Assembly: GCA_910587045.1 (NCBI GenBank)
Contig: CAJULG010000005.1
Location: 112,618-176,617, forward strand
DNA length: 64,000 nt
Direction of reading: 5' to 3'
DNA from: an uncultured Lachnospiraceae bacterium
GTDB taxonomy: Bacteria > Bacillota > Clostridia > Lachnospirales > Lachnospiraceae
Under the pieces are notes generated by a model. It was not told the origin of the DNA. It did not search any database and worked only from the letters and a program-made list of their open reading frames with translations. The first letter of the stretch is position 1; the number at the start of each line of letters is the position of its first letter. This document shows positions 48,780-61,100 of this stretch, in pieces. The position numbers were made by a program, and so were the translations under genes.

Positions 48780-49310
48780 ATGATGGATAAGGAACAGGCT
48801 AAGCAACTAAAAGAAGAGTTAAATGAATCATTTACGGATGCGTATATACGTAATGCGGGCGTGCTTATTCATAAATTGGCGGAGCAGTTTTATAAAGAGA
48901 ATAATCTGAACGGAAAAATTTACTTTAATGATGATATATTTAATCATTGCTTAATTGATATTTTGGTGGATTTAGCACGATTAAAATATTTTCATGATAT
49001 AAGCAGAGTAAATTATGTTAAATTTATGGCATATACTGCTTCATGGTGTTTAAAGAGAAAACCGTTTCAAATAATAGAAGGTTGTAAAGAAGAGCTTATA
49101 TATGTCAATGAGAGGTTTGCTTTGACATTGCTTTTACAGGCTGTTAGCTGCTATGATGAAAAAGTGTATTATTGTATGGAAGATCACAAGGAAATTTTAA
49201 AGGGTATTGGACAGATTTATTATCATCTTAAATATAGAAATACGAATCCTCAAACGCTAGAACTATTTTTGATAGGATTGGAAAACGGAAAGAAAATGCA
49301 TTCCCGTTGA
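48780..49310 (+). CDS. Uncharacterised helical protein, last gene of the synthetase island
   Basis: This 176-residue soluble protein starts ten bases after the synthetase stop with GAGGGGGAATT upstream. It is rich in Lys, Tyr, Asn and Ile and looks all-helical (YFNDDIFNHCLIDILVDLAR; NYVKFMAYTASWCLKRKPF). No motif is recognised. Its low GC matches the two preceding genes and differs from maf, which follows, so the three genes probably arrived together. It may be an antitoxin, a sensor or a partner of the synthetase. Confidence 0.72.
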   Translation: MMDKEQAKQLKEELNESFTDAYIRNAGVLIHKLAEQFYKENNLNGKIYFNDDIFNHCLIDILVDLARLKYFHDISRVNYVKFMAYTASWCLKRKPFQIIEGCKEELIYVNERFALTLLLQAVSCYDEKVYYCMEDHKEILKGIGQIYYHLKYRNTNPQTLELFLIGLENGKKMHSR

Positions 49311-49351
49311 TGTTTTACCTATGAATTAAGAACTATATTTTATTTTGCTGT

Positions 49352-49370
49352 TATCCTGGCTGACAGGATA
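49352..49370. other. Seven-base hairpin upstream of maf
   Basis: TATCCTG-GCTGA-CAGGATA is a perfect inverted repeat in the gap between the AT-rich island and maf. No T-run follows. It may mark the island boundary or be a small operator. Confidence 0.35.
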
Positions 49371-49412
49371 CTTGCAGACAAAGTGTATAACATAACAGAA
49401 AGAGGAATTGCC

Positions 49413-50060
49413 ATGTTGCATGAAAAGAACAACGATCCGAGAAGCATCATACTGGCCTCCCAGTCACCAAGAAGACGGGAGCTGTTAACACAGGCAGGCT
49501 TTCAGTATACGGTAGAGCCTTCCCGGATCGAGGAACAGATTACAGAGCGTCAGCCCTGCAAGGTAGTAATGGAGCTGTCAGAGCAGAAGGCAGAGGATAT
49601 CTACCAGAGGCATATGGGAGAGGGAAAGGCGGCTGCCGGGACGGTTCCAGTTCATTCTGATCCGGATACGCCGATCCTGGTGATCGGCGCAGATACCATA
49701 GTAGCATATCAGGACAGGATACTGGGAAAGCCCCGTTCGGAGGCAGAGGCCTTTGAAATGCTGGAACTGCTTCAGGGAAATACGCATCAGGTATATACAG
49801 GAGTGACCCTGGTCTGGAACGAACCGGACGGAAAGCATAAGCATGTATTTTATGAAAAGACAGAGGTCATATGTTATCCTATGACAGAGCAGGAGATTTC
49901 CGGTTATATACGAACAGGCGACTGCATGGATAAAGCGGGAGCCTATGGGATACAGACCCGGTTCGGAGTATATATCCGGGAGATACATGGAGATTATAAT
50001 AATGTGGTCGGGCTTCCCATTGCAAGGCTCTACCAGGAAATGAAAAAGATCAAAGGCTGA
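49413..50060 (+). CDS. maf: Maf-family nucleoside triphosphate pyrophosphatase
   Basis: The protein of about 215 residues has the Maf signatures IILASQSPRRRELLTQAGF, ADTIVAYQDRILGKPRSEAE and GDCMDKAGAYGIQ with the final GLPIARLYQEM. Maf enzymes hydrolyse dTTP, UTP or modified nucleotides to the monophosphate. The ATG at 49413 has AAAGAGGAATTGCC upstream; the longer reading from 49383 is less typical. There is a small insertion of ~15 residues after the substrate region (GEGKAAAGTVPVHSDPDTP). A zinc-ribbon gene follows 13 bases later. Confidence 0.93.
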   Translation: MLHEKNNDPRSIILASQSPRRRELLTQAGFQYTVEPSRIEEQITERQPCKVVMELSEQKAEDIYQRHMGEGKAAAGTVPVHSDPDTPILVIGADTIVAYQDRILGKPRSEAEAFEMLELLQGNTHQVYTGVTLVWNEPDGKHKHVFYEKTEVICYPMTEQEISGYIRTGDCMDKAGAYGIQTRFGVYIREIHGDYNNVVGLPIARLYQEMKKIKG

Positions 50061-50073
50061 AGGAGAACAGATT

Positions 50074-50340
50074 ATGTATTATGTACCAGATGGAACGACC
50101 CGTTGCGGGTTTTATGAATGCAGGGAATGCGGTTACCGCTTTTTGGATCTGTCTACAGAGGAGGCAGTCATCTGCCCTGCCTGTGCAGAAGAGATCGACC
50201 CGGAGATCGGGCCGGATGAGGTCATGCCGGAGCCGCGAAAGGACGCCCGTCTGCTTCAGATCGCAGAAGGGGAAGACGTGGAAAAGCTGGACGCTCTCTT
50301 AAGTCTCGCCATAACCGGCGGTAATTACGAATGGATATAG
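50074..50340 (+). CDS. Small zinc-ribbon / rubredoxin-like protein
   Basis: This 88-residue protein carries cysteines at 11, 16, 19, 34 and 37 (CGFYECRECGYRF and ICPAC), forming two CxxC knuckles typical of a zinc ribbon or rubredoxin-type site. The rest is acidic (EEIDPEIGPDEVMPEP). AAGGAGAACAGATT lies upstream of the ATG. It is probably co-transcribed with maf. The function is not known. Confidence 0.75.
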   Translation: MYYVPDGTTRCGFYECRECGYRFLDLSTEEAVICPACAEEIDPEIGPDEVMPEPRKDARLLQIAEGEDVEKLDALLSLAITGGNYEWI

Positions 50341-50362
50341 AAATAACAATAGGAACAGCCGG

Positions 50363-51826
50363 TCATACAGCTTCCGTATCTATCCCGAACATGGTATAGA
50401 TCGCGGCCAGATCCTTGCTCTTATCATCATCGTCGAGCTGGTCAAAGGGGATCAGGTCGGTATGGATCTTTTGCAGAGGATCCTTGGCCTTTCCGTTATC
50501 CGGAACGCCATGTCTCCAGTTATTCAGATAATGATACCGGCACCAGCGGATATGCTCCAGCTCTGCCAGCAGATCCTTATTGCGAATCACGGCATCGGCA
50601 GTGGTTTCTCCCGGCTGACGAAGTATCTCAACCATTTTTTCCCGTACCTTCTGATAATCGGCAGAGGCGATATTGGAATAACGGGTAAAGCTGTCCAGGG
50701 AACGGAAGGCTTCTTCTTTTGCCTCCTCCGTATCCGGGCAGTTCTGATATTTCATGGCATAATAATGATTGAAGGCCTTGGCATCCGCCAGCATGGTTTC
50801 CTTGAATATCTGTTCCACATTTACGATCTCTTCTGCGGAGCCAAAGATACAGACGCCCTCCCTGGCGAACAGGGAAGAAATGACCTGGTTCAGATAGTCA
50901 TTGACGTGAATGCTCCGGCAGGTGCTGAAGGTCAGAAGGGTGCTGAGATGTTCCAGATTCTGTTCCGAATCCTGACAGAGGATTAGTCGATCCAGTCCGT
51001 TGATGATCTCCATATCAGCAGTCCAGTCCTCCTCATGAAAGATCACCTGATCCGGCGTCATATGCTCGAGCTGTGTATGAATATTCCGGTATTCCGAATA
51101 ATTACCCCAGATATGATATTCAATGTGCTGCTCCGGCGAGTAGATATTATTCAGTAATCCATAGGTCAGAATATTCTGTCCCAGGATATCAAAGCCGATG
51201 ATGCCAATCCGGATATTCAGCATCCCCCTGGCGTAATGATCCGCAAGACTGTATTGATCCCAGTACAGTCTTGCGGTATTTTCTTTCAGATTGAAAATGG
51301 TCAGATTCGGATCCTCAAGACTCTGGGGCATGATATTTTCCAGACACAGATAGACCTGTCCCTGTTGAAAGTCCTTCTTATATTTCTCATAAAAGGCCAG
51401 ACCCTCCTGCTCATTCCGGAACAGGATCACATACCGTCCGGCGCGGTCGATCCCATCGGACAGGTCGTCCATACCGCCCTGGATTCCCAGCTTTCCCAGT
51501 TTATCAATTAAGGTATCGATATAGATGCTGTCACCATAGATCGCTACAGAATTGGGATTCTTTCCCTTAATCCGGTTTGCCACAGAACGACGGATCTGCT
51601 GAAAGGCCACGAAGACACCGCTGGCAGTCATAAGGGGAGCTGTCCAGCGGGCAAGTTCCGATAACAGATTTTCCGGCTGAATCTGAAGCTCCATCACATA
51701 TATGCAAAGGGCCGCATATAAGGAGTTCAGGACGGTATTCCCGCTCTTACAATTTCCGATAAACCCCAGGATAAACGGGAGACAGAATAAAATGAAATAA
51801 AGTATTTTGGTTCGCTTCATCCTCAT
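50363..51826 (-). CDS. Membrane-anchored protein with Rossmann-like (TrkA-type) and RyR-like domains
   Basis: This is a 487-residue protein. Two N-terminal membrane segments (ILYFILFCLPFILGFIG and ARWTAPLMTASGVFVAF) are followed by two nucleotide-binding-like units, VAIYGDSIYIDTLIDKLGKL and IRIGIIGFDILGQNILTYGL, which resemble TrkA/RCK-type Rossmann folds. The last ~60 residues (ELEHIRWCRYHYLNNWRHG, then KIHTDLIPFDQL) match the RyR domain seen in ryanodine receptors and some bacterial signalling proteins. This suggests a membrane-linked sensor of a nucleotide such as ADP-ribose, but the ligand is inferred. AAGGAG lies before the ATG. It is a monocistronic gene convergent with the zinc-ribbon gene. 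Confidence 0.7.
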   Translation of the reverse strand: MRMKRTKILYFILFCLPFILGFIGNCKSGNTVLNSLYAALCIYVMELQIQPENLLSELARWTAPLMTASGVFVAFQQIRRSVANRIKGKNPNSVAIYGDSIYIDTLIDKLGKLGIQGGMDDLSDGIDRAGRYVILFRNEQEGLAFYEKYKKDFQQGQVYLCLENIMPQSLEDPNLTIFNLKENTARLYWDQYSLADHYARGMLNIRIGIIGFDILGQNILTYGLLNNIYSPEQHIEYHIWGNYSEYRNIHTQLEHMTPDQVIFHEEDWTADMEIINGLDRLILCQDSEQNLEHLSTLLTFSTCRSIHVNDYLNQVISSLFAREGVCIFGSAEEIVNVEQIFKETMLADAKAFNHYYAMKYQNCPDTEEAKEEAFRSLDSFTRYSNIASADYQKVREKMVEILRQPGETTADAVIRNKDLLAELEHIRWCRYHYLNNWRHGVPDNGKAKDPLQKIHTDLIPFDQLDDDDKSKDLAAIYTMFGIDTEAV

Positions 51827-51976
51827 ATGTATACTCCTTCGCCGGCATTTGATTTTTCATCCGGTAAACCGGCAGATATGCCTGTATAATTATTACACTG
51901 CTTATAGTCAGTATACAATATCTGATCCGGATATGCTAATATTTTTTGAACGTTATTTAGGAATGAAGAGATTGTA

Positions 51977-52005
51977 TTGATATATATTGTAAAATCTGGT
52001 AAAAT
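51977..52005 (+). promoter_or_regulatory. Promoter of the giant RHS gene
   Basis: TTGATA (51977-51982), 17 bases, TAAAAT (52000-52005). The leader is about 105 bases; the ribosome-binding site before the ATG at 52117 is weak (GAAAGAGAG). Confidence 0.55.
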
Positions 52006-52116
52006 AACATCAAATATTGTCGAATCAGACAGATGGTTTACTAAAATAGCTTCACTAGATTTATGATTTTAAGCAAAAAAGAAGAAACATGTATAAAGTA
52101 CGAAAGAGAGAAAAAA

Positions 52117-55100
52117 ATGAAAATGAAATCATGGAAAAAACTGACAGCAGTTGTATTATCTACTATAATCCTGGTTCAAAGCGTGGATCTGTCCGGATTC
52201 AGCAGTCTGGTGGTTCCGGCATATGGTTCGGAGGTTCCTTCCGGCCAGGAGGCTTCAGAAGCCGCCCCGGAAACGATCGGGAAGGAAGAAGAGGCCCCGG
52301 CAGACAGGGAAGAACAGTCATTGGCAGCGGATGAAGAGGAATGGATTCCGCAAGGAACTGCGCTTCGGTTTGAGAATGGGATCTGTACACAGAGTCTGGA
52401 CATCATTGATTCCTCCTATCTGACAGACGACCTGATCGTGGAAGGGAATCTGAATCTAAGGGGCAGGCTGCAGTTAAATCAGCATTCCCTGATCGTGAAG
52501 GGAGAGGTACGACTTTATTCAGGAGATGTGATCATAGATGGAACCCTGGAAGCGGAGCAGGGAATCAGCTTCTATGGCGGGAGCGTGAACCTGGCAAGGG
52601 GAACCCTGATCAGTCACACCTCTTTGCATCTCGAACGGAATGATACAGTGATCCGGATGTCTCATGAGGAGGACAGGATAAGGGTGCAGGGCAATCTCTA
52701 TGTTGCCGGTGCTTTTACAGGCGGGCTGGAGTTTGCAAAGGGAACGCTGGAGCTTTCCGGTGATTACCTGGAGCTGCCGGACAGCAGAGGCACATTTTCC
52801 GGAACCGGCATTCAGGGCGGGGAGGGATTCCGCCTGGTATTAAACGGAGCGGGCAGCCAGATGCTGGATATCCAGTCAGAGGAAACCATGATCCATACCA
52901 TAGAAATGACGGGAGAGGAGATGCGTCGCCTGTATCTGCCGAAGCGGAATACCGTGGAGGAGTATAACGCTGAGATCTGTGAGATCTATACGGGAATCTA
53001 CCGGCTGAATCAGGAGATATTTGACTTTGAGGAGGAGAAGAATACCCGGTATGGATCCTATTATTATGATACGGTATATCTGGAGTCCGGAGATTTTAGC
53101 AACAAGAAAGCGTATATTAACATTTATGGCGATTTTTTCCTGAACGGGAATCTGAAACTGGAATCCAGTTTAACAGTAAATGGAAATTTTAATGTACAGG
53201 GACTGGAGCAGCAGGACGGTGTCGTGGCAGCGACTGCCTCTGAAGGTATCCTGGATATGACCTGCAGCAGATATGCCGTATTGAGTATTCATGGTGATTT
53301 TTTAATGAATTCCATGCAGGATCAGACCGGACATCTGACCACAGGCAATATGGCACTGTACGGAAGCCTGTATCAGTATGGGAGCGGGATATCCAACTTT
53401 GTCCCGGAGGGAGACTTTTACCTCGATTTCCGGAGATACGCAGACGGAAGCAACTGTAAGATATCCTTTGAGGACCCGGAGCATAACTGGCTGCCGAAGA
53501 TGTATGCGAACCAGGGAGTGGTTGAGATCCTGAATGAAATTCCCGTAAAAGGGGAATGCTTTGGCAGCTATCACGGGAAGATACGGGTCACCAGTGAGAC
53601 GATCTCCATGCTGGATTATGTTTCCGGTTCTCTGGAGGTGCATATGGCAGGGGATATCGTTCTGCAACAGAACGTGAATCTGCCGGCTCATGCTGTTGTA
53701 CTGGATGGAAGCCTGAATCTCAATGGACATACCTTCATTTGTAAGGAGCTTACGTTACCGGATTCCGGCAATGGCTGTCTGGTGATGGAGCAGGAGTCTG
53801 ATATTCTTCATATCATGGGAGATTTCTATACCGGAAGCCTGCATGCCTGTGAAGGTCTGAATCGGGGTACGATACTCTTTGGCGGAAATGTGACCCAGAA
53901 GGACATGGGGACACCGGACAATCTGGTGACAGGAGAGGGCCTGAAGGTTGTATTCAATGGTGCGGGTACGGTACAGGAGGTTTCCTTTGACAGTGAGGAA
54001 TCCGGTCTGCATACGGTCGAGATCCGGAATGGAACCGGAGGACATACCCGTTTTCTGACTGCAGTTTCCATTGCAGATCTGACCGATGTGAATGGAACTC
54101 TGATTCAGCCGACAGAAGGCGTGACGGGATATACTCTGACAGAGGATACCGTTGTCAACGGGAATCTGTGGCTGATCGGGGGAACCCTGGATCTGAACGG
54201 TCACAGCCTGCGGGTAACGGGAGACATATATGCAGAAGCAGGTGATATCAGCATTAATAAGGGTGTATTACTGGTCGAAGGCGACCTGCGGATACAGGGC
54301 TGCTCCGGCGGGGAAGGGGAACCTGCATTCTGTGGCAGCTTTGCCAGATTACAGATGAACGATGCAGAGGATACCGTTATCGTGCAGGGGGATTTCTATG
54401 AGCAGCGGGAGGATCGGCATACCATTACCTCGGGTAGTCTGAAGCTGGCGGGGGATCTGTATGCTCTGTCCGGCCTGCAGTCCTTTGGAAGGAATTGTAA
54501 TCTGATCCTGAATGGAACGCAGGCCCAGACCCTGGATGGCAGCAGCGGTGCATGGAATATCGGTACCCTGAGACTGGAAAACCCGTCTCAGATCCGGTTT
54601 GCAGGCGATGTTATCGTGAACGGCAGCTTATATGATTCCGGCTGCGGGAAAACGGGAACCGTCCAGATCACCGGACTGGGGGTGCTGGCATCCGATTATA
54701 CCGGGGATGTTCAGATCAGTCCGACCGGCAACGGTTCAGCAGTCCTGAGGCAAAACACCAGAATACAGGGAAATCTGTATATGAACCAGTCCTCCAGTCT
54801 CGACCGGTATACGTTACAGGCAGACTGTGTGGAGATCAACCGGAGCTGCAGTATCGAGAGGGGAACGCTGCAATGTAATACCCTGCATATGAATGCCCCG
54901 ATTTCCATGACGGAGGAGCAGGGAAGCATCCTTGTGCGGGACTTTTATGTAAACCTGAAGCAGAATGCGCCGGATCTGCGGGCGGGAACGATCCTGCTGC
55001 AGGGCAGCTTCGTAGAAGAGGGCAGCCTTTATTCCTTCTGTCCGAACGGAACCCATAAGACGGTTCTTCAGCTTGCAGAGGATTATACGGAAGAACCGAG

Positions 55101-58100
55101 GCTCGCATTCAAACGGAGTGGCAGCCGCTTTCAGATTCTACAGCTGGATACAGAGCTTTCTGCATATGCTTATGACCGGGAGGCCAGAGCCCTTGCAGTC
55201 GAGATAATCGGAAATTATGGCGATACGGAACCACCTGTGGCGCCAGAGGAGTGTTCAGTATCAAAGGTCTCCTACCGGACGGCGACGCTGAACTGGTCTC
55301 CGGCAGCAGACGATTCCGGTATTCTGGAATATCGCATTTATGAAAACGGTATATTGCTGGCGGCAACCGCCTCCTGTGATTATACAGTGAAAGATCTTCT
55401 TCCGGGCAGCACCCACATCTATCAGCTGCAGGCAGTAGATCTGTGTGGAAATACTTCGGAATACAGAGAGCTTATTGTGGAAACCCGGAAGGATGTCACA
55501 CCACCGAAGGCAGCAGGTTCCTTTTCCTGTGGCAGTCAGCTCACTGCGACCACTGTACCCTTAAGCTGGCGGGCGGCATCCGATGATGATGTCCTTCTGC
55601 ATTATAATCTCTATCGGGATGATGCGCTGTTATGCGAGGTGACCGGCACCTCTTATGTAGACCGTACAGTGGAGGAAGGGGTAACCTATACCTATTCCAT
55701 TGAAGCGGAGGACTGGTCGGGCAATGTATCTGCAAGAACATCCTGTACCGTAACGCCCCTGGCTCCGCCTGACCCGGTCACCGGCCTGAAGGCGGTGTGT
55801 GATGAGGGCGTTCTGACCGTATCCTGGGACGGAAATAACCGGAATGTATCGGTATACCGGCTGGATATTTATATGGATGGAAGCTTCTGTGACAGTAAGC
55901 GGATTGCTGCAGGAGAGGAGAAGCATTATACGCTTTCCTCGATCTACGGGTTCAAAGCAGGCACCTATGTCTGTACGGTCTATCCGCAGTCTGCAGCCGG
56001 TCAGACGGGCAGGGAGGTTTCCGTCAGTCTGGATCATCCGGGCGATCTGCAGCCGCCAGCTGTTACAGTTACCGGCTTTCACAGCAGCGGGATCGTAAAT
56101 GAGGATACCAGGATACAGGTGAAAGTCCGGGATAACTGCGTGATCCGGGATGTCAGGGTGGAGTATGCACCGTCTGACAGCGATAACTGGATTTCGTTAT
56201 ATAGCGTCTATGATCGAAGGCCATGGAGCGGAGATATGACCCGGGAGATTCTGTTTCCTGTCTCCGGCCTGAAGGGAGATTATAACCTTCGTATTACGGC
56301 TGTAGACAGAAATGAGAATACAACAACAGAGGTTATTCCGCTGGCAGTCAACTATAAGGACGTCAATATTATAACCGTTACCAAAGCGGAAGCGAAGGCA
56401 GGAGGGATCCATCTGGAGTGGGAGGCAATGCGGCCGGATGAGATCGCCTGTTACCGGGTGAAGGGAACTGCGGAGAATGGCAGTGTGGTAGAGAGGCAGG
56501 TAAGCAATGCCTTGTGTGATCTTTACGGTTTATATCCGGATATGAATTATAGCATTCAGATAACACCGTATAAGTCTGATGGAACGGATCTGCTGCCGGC
56601 AGAGCCTGTAGAGGTGCGGACCCTGCCGGATGTTACCCCGCCGGGGATTATCCTGTATACGACAGGAAAATATGTGAGCCAGACCTGTATCTTCTCAGCT
56701 TCTGTCAGAGACGATATTGGAATTCAGAGGGTGGAGTTCTCCCGCTCTCAGGATGGAGAAAACTGGGAAATTCTGGATGAAAAGATTTATAGCGAACCGG
56801 AGCAGGAGCAGGAGATCCGATTCGAGATTGATACAACGAAGCTGGAGGACGGGATCTGTTATTTGCGGGTGGTTGCTTATGATTTTAATGGAAATGCCAG
56901 TGACAGTGCGGAGGGAAGCCGGGAATATCAGATTGATAATACACCGCCCGCAGCTCCGGCCGGCATAACCGGTCAGTTAAGCAACAGTGCTATCCATCTG
57001 CGCTGGGAAGCCGATCCGTCAGAGGATATCAGTTATTACAACCTGTATCGAAAAACTGCGGAGGAGGAATGGACATCCTATGCGCAGATCAATAAAAACT
57101 GCAGCTATACGGATAGCAGGATTGAACCGGATCAGATCTACACCTATCGGATCACGGCAGTGGATGAGGCGTGGAATGAATCCGGCTATTCTATGGAATA
57201 TTCCGTATCCACGAAAGAAGATACGGAGCCGCCTTCGATCCCCCGGAGTGTGGTCTGTACCGGAAAGACCGGCAGCAGTATCCGGCTGGAATGGTGTGCT
57301 TCTTCCGATAATATCGGTGTAAAGGAATATCAGATCTATCGGGATGATACACTGGTTCAGACGACAGAAAGCACCGGCTGCCAGGATACCGGCCTGCAGA
57401 CAGGGAAGTATTATACCTATACAGTACGGGCGGTTGACTGGCGGGGAAATGTATCCGGATCCAGCGAAGCGCTCCTGGCCAGCACTGCTGTAACAACAGT
57501 ACGGGATATAACACCGAAGAATTATGAAAGCCTGGGAGCGGAGTCTGTCCAGGTAACGTTCGGGTGGAACCGATATCTGCCGGACGGAGTCTATCAGCTG
57601 ACCGGCGAGTATTCCCGGGACGGTCATAGCTGGGTACAGATCGAAGCGCAGAGAAGCATTTCTGCTGCTGCTGTAAACCGATCCTCCTTTGAATGGAGTC
57701 TGAAGGATCTGGAGGAGGGAGAGTATCAGCTTCGCATCCGGATCACAGACCCGGAGGGAAATGAGGTCAGTGCGGTTCAGACTTATTATATTGACAAAGA
57801 GGCACCGGAGCCGGTCCGCCAGCTTCAGGTAAAGGAGGAGAGAAATACAGTCCGGCTGTACTGGGATAAGTCTGTCAGTGCGGATCTGTACGGATACCGG
57901 ATCTATCGCAGGACAGAAGCGGATGGAGAATGGCTTCCGGTCCGTGACGTGGAAGCGGAGGTTACAACCTGTACGGATACGGACGTAACGGAGGAATACC
58001 AGTATCAGTATGCCATTGGAGCCTATGATATCTATGAACATATCAGCGGGCTGACAGAAAGCGAATGGATTACGGTGGGGGAGGATACCATTGCACCTGA

Positions 58101-61100
58101 GGTGGTATCGTTACTGCCCCAGAACCAGATTCTTTCCGGCAGGGCAGCTCTGCAGGTAAAGGCGGCTGACAACCGGAGCGTAGCGAAAGTACGGGGAGAA
58201 TATTATGACGAGCCTGCCGGCCGGTGGCTTCTACTGGATGAAGTGACAGCAAGGGAGAACCAGGCAGAGCTTATATGGGATACGTCTGCACTCCATGGAC
58301 GCTATAAGGTACGGATATGGGCGGCAGATAAGGCCGGTAATGAGAATGCGACGGCATTTGAACAGTATTATGATATTGATAATGTAGGAATATCAAAGGT
58401 TCCGAATTTCCGTGGGACAGCCCTGACCAATTCTGTGGTGCTGGCCTGGGATGCAGTTCCGGAGGATGATTTTGGGTATTTTTCGGTTGAACAGCTTACA
58501 GAGCAGGGCTATCAGGAAATCGGCAGAAGCACCACTATATTGGGTTATCAGGCAGACGGGCTGGAGGCAGAAACCGAATATACCTTCCGGGTTGTGGGGT
58601 ATGACCTGTGTGGAAACCGGGGAGAGGAATCGGAGCCGGTAACGCTTGTTACAGCTGCGGATACTACAGCCCCGGTGGTAACAGCCGTCCGGACAGCGGA
58701 TGGAAGGATGGTCTGTCATGACCGGCTTCCGTTGTTCCTGCAGGCATCTGATAATACAGGGCTTGCATCTTTCCGGCTGGAGTATTCTCTGGATGGGGAG
58801 GACTGGCGCCTGCTGGCAGAAATGGAATGCGGTGGTTCCAGAGTATGGAGCGGGAGCTATGACTGGGATGTGAGTGGACTGCCCGAGGGATCTGTTCATA
58901 TACGGGGAATCGTGAAGGACAGCAGGGGCAATGCAAACAATGAGGATCAGTATGTTGTAGAATACGGGATCGACCATAGTGCGCCGGAGCAGGTAAGCGG
59001 GGTCCGCTGGAAGGAAGCGGAGGGAATCCCTGTTCTGGAATGGAATCCGGTGGCAGACAATGATATACAGGCCTATCGGGTCATCATTACGGATGGAAAC
59101 GGAGGAGAGATCCAACAGGACTGCCGGTCATTGTTCTATGAGCATCGGCAGGCAGGTGTCGGTCAGACCTACATCTATCGGGTATGTGCGATCGATCAGG
59201 CAGGTAATGCAGGCGCAATGTCTGTACCGGTTGCCGGGACAAGAGGAGCCGATACGACTCCGCCGCAGATACGGAGCCTGACTCCGGCTGCGGACAGACC
59301 GGTTTGCGGAAGTGTTACGCTGTCTGTCATGGTTACGGATAATACAGCTGTTCGGGAGGTAAGCTTCTATTATCAGGAGGCGGATGCACAGGATGGTTCT
59401 GTACAGTGGATCGGAACCGTAGAAAGTGAAGACGGGAACGGAACCCTGACCTGCAGCTGGGATACTGCAGAATATCCGGATGGAATGTATCGGATCCTGG
59501 TACAGGCAACCGATACATCCGGCAATAAAAGCGACTGGCTTACCGCGGAATATCAGCTGGATAATACTCCGCCGGAACGGGCAGTCCTGTTGGGGACTCC
59601 GGGAAACTACAGCTGTATCCTGGACTGGAGTCCAAGGGGACTGGCAGCGGAGGAGCTGACCTATGAGCTGTATCGGCGTTCCGGAGCAGATGAGACGTTC
59701 CAGTGCTTGTATCAGGGAACGGAAACAACTTATACAGATTCTGATGTATCACCGGATTTTGAATATGGATATAAGGTTTGTGCTATTGATGCAGCGGGTA
59801 ATACGTCCGAAACCTATGTGACCTGTATCCGGCCGTATGACATTGATGATACAGCGCCTGTTGCGTTTATTGCTGCGAATACCGTAACCGTGGAGGGATA
59901 TGAACAGCTCCTGGATGGTACCCAGTCCATGGATAATCAGGGAATAAAGAGCTTTCACTGGAGCTTTGGAGACGGTACGGAAGGTACAGGCGCCAGACCC
60001 CGTCATATCTACGGGACACCGGGAAGCTATACGGTGACTCTGACCGTTACGGATAAGAGCGGTAATTCCAGTACGGATACCACGGTGGTTAAGGTCCTGA
60101 AAAAGGATCTTGTAGGAGCCATGACCGTTACAGTTACAGACAAAAACGGGACACCGGTACCAGGAGCCAGCGTTTATCTGCAGGCGGCAGATGACAAGAA
60201 TGAGCTGTTCATCACAGATGAGTATGGGCAGTGCAGGATCGTGGCAGAGCCGGGCAGCTACAGGGCGGCGTTCTTTAAGACGGGCTATGTGGCAAAGGAA
60301 GAAAATCTTGATATACGCATATTTGAAGAACGGACCCGGAATGTCGTTATGACGAAGGGCGATGCCGTTGGCGGAAACCTGACGGTGAGAAAGCTGAATT
60401 TTCAGGAAATGGTAGAGGCAGGGATTGATTTCTCTGCGCCGGAGAACCAGCATATTTTCATTTTTATTACCACACTGACTTTTGAGGAGAGGAAACGCCC
60501 GGTCATTGCTTATATCAATAGTGAGGGGAAGCAGGTTTCTGTTCCGGACAATATCAATGGTGATGAGGAGGAGGAAGAAGATCGAAAGGAGAGAGAACGC
60601 TCCAAAAGGGAGGACAGATATTATATACTGGATGATGACAGACAAAATGCGAAGGATGAGGAGGAAGCCCCGACGATCGTAAAGATCAGCATTTCTCAGC
60701 AGATCTCCTGGCTGAAGGATATGTATGAGGCGAGACTGACCATATTCAACCGTGCTGAGGGCAGCAGCCTGATGCTGACGGATAATAGAGCATCCATCCG
60801 GCTTCCACAGGGCATCAGTCTGGCCAGAACCGCGGCACCCCAGTCTCTGGAGCAGAATATGGGAGTGATACGGGGCGGCCAGTGTGAGCAGGCGGTATGG
60901 TATCTGAAAGGGGATGTACCGGGCATATACAGGATCAATGCCGCCTTTCACGGAACCCTGATGCCGTTTCAGTCTCCGGTCTCTGCGGAGTTTGAGTCCA
61001 ATGAGTTCCATGTGAATGCAGGAGAAGGCCTGGTATTATATATCCTTCCGGAAGCCAAGGCAGAGTATAATGAGGATTATTATGTTTATTTTGTGCTGCG

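Noticed and set aside
52089..52334. Plus-strand 81-codon frame starting at 52089
   Set aside because: It is another frame over the signal peptide region of the giant gene; the frame from 52117 has a proper signal peptide and continues to the window end.
57019..58041. 340-codon minus-strand open frame
   Set aside because: It is antisense to fibronectin-like repeats in the giant gene and has the same shadow composition.
59749..61011. 420-codon minus-strand open frame
   Set aside because: It is antisense to the giant RHS gene, which has clear domains there; the protein is basic, Ile/Arg-rich and without family features or a ribosome-binding site.
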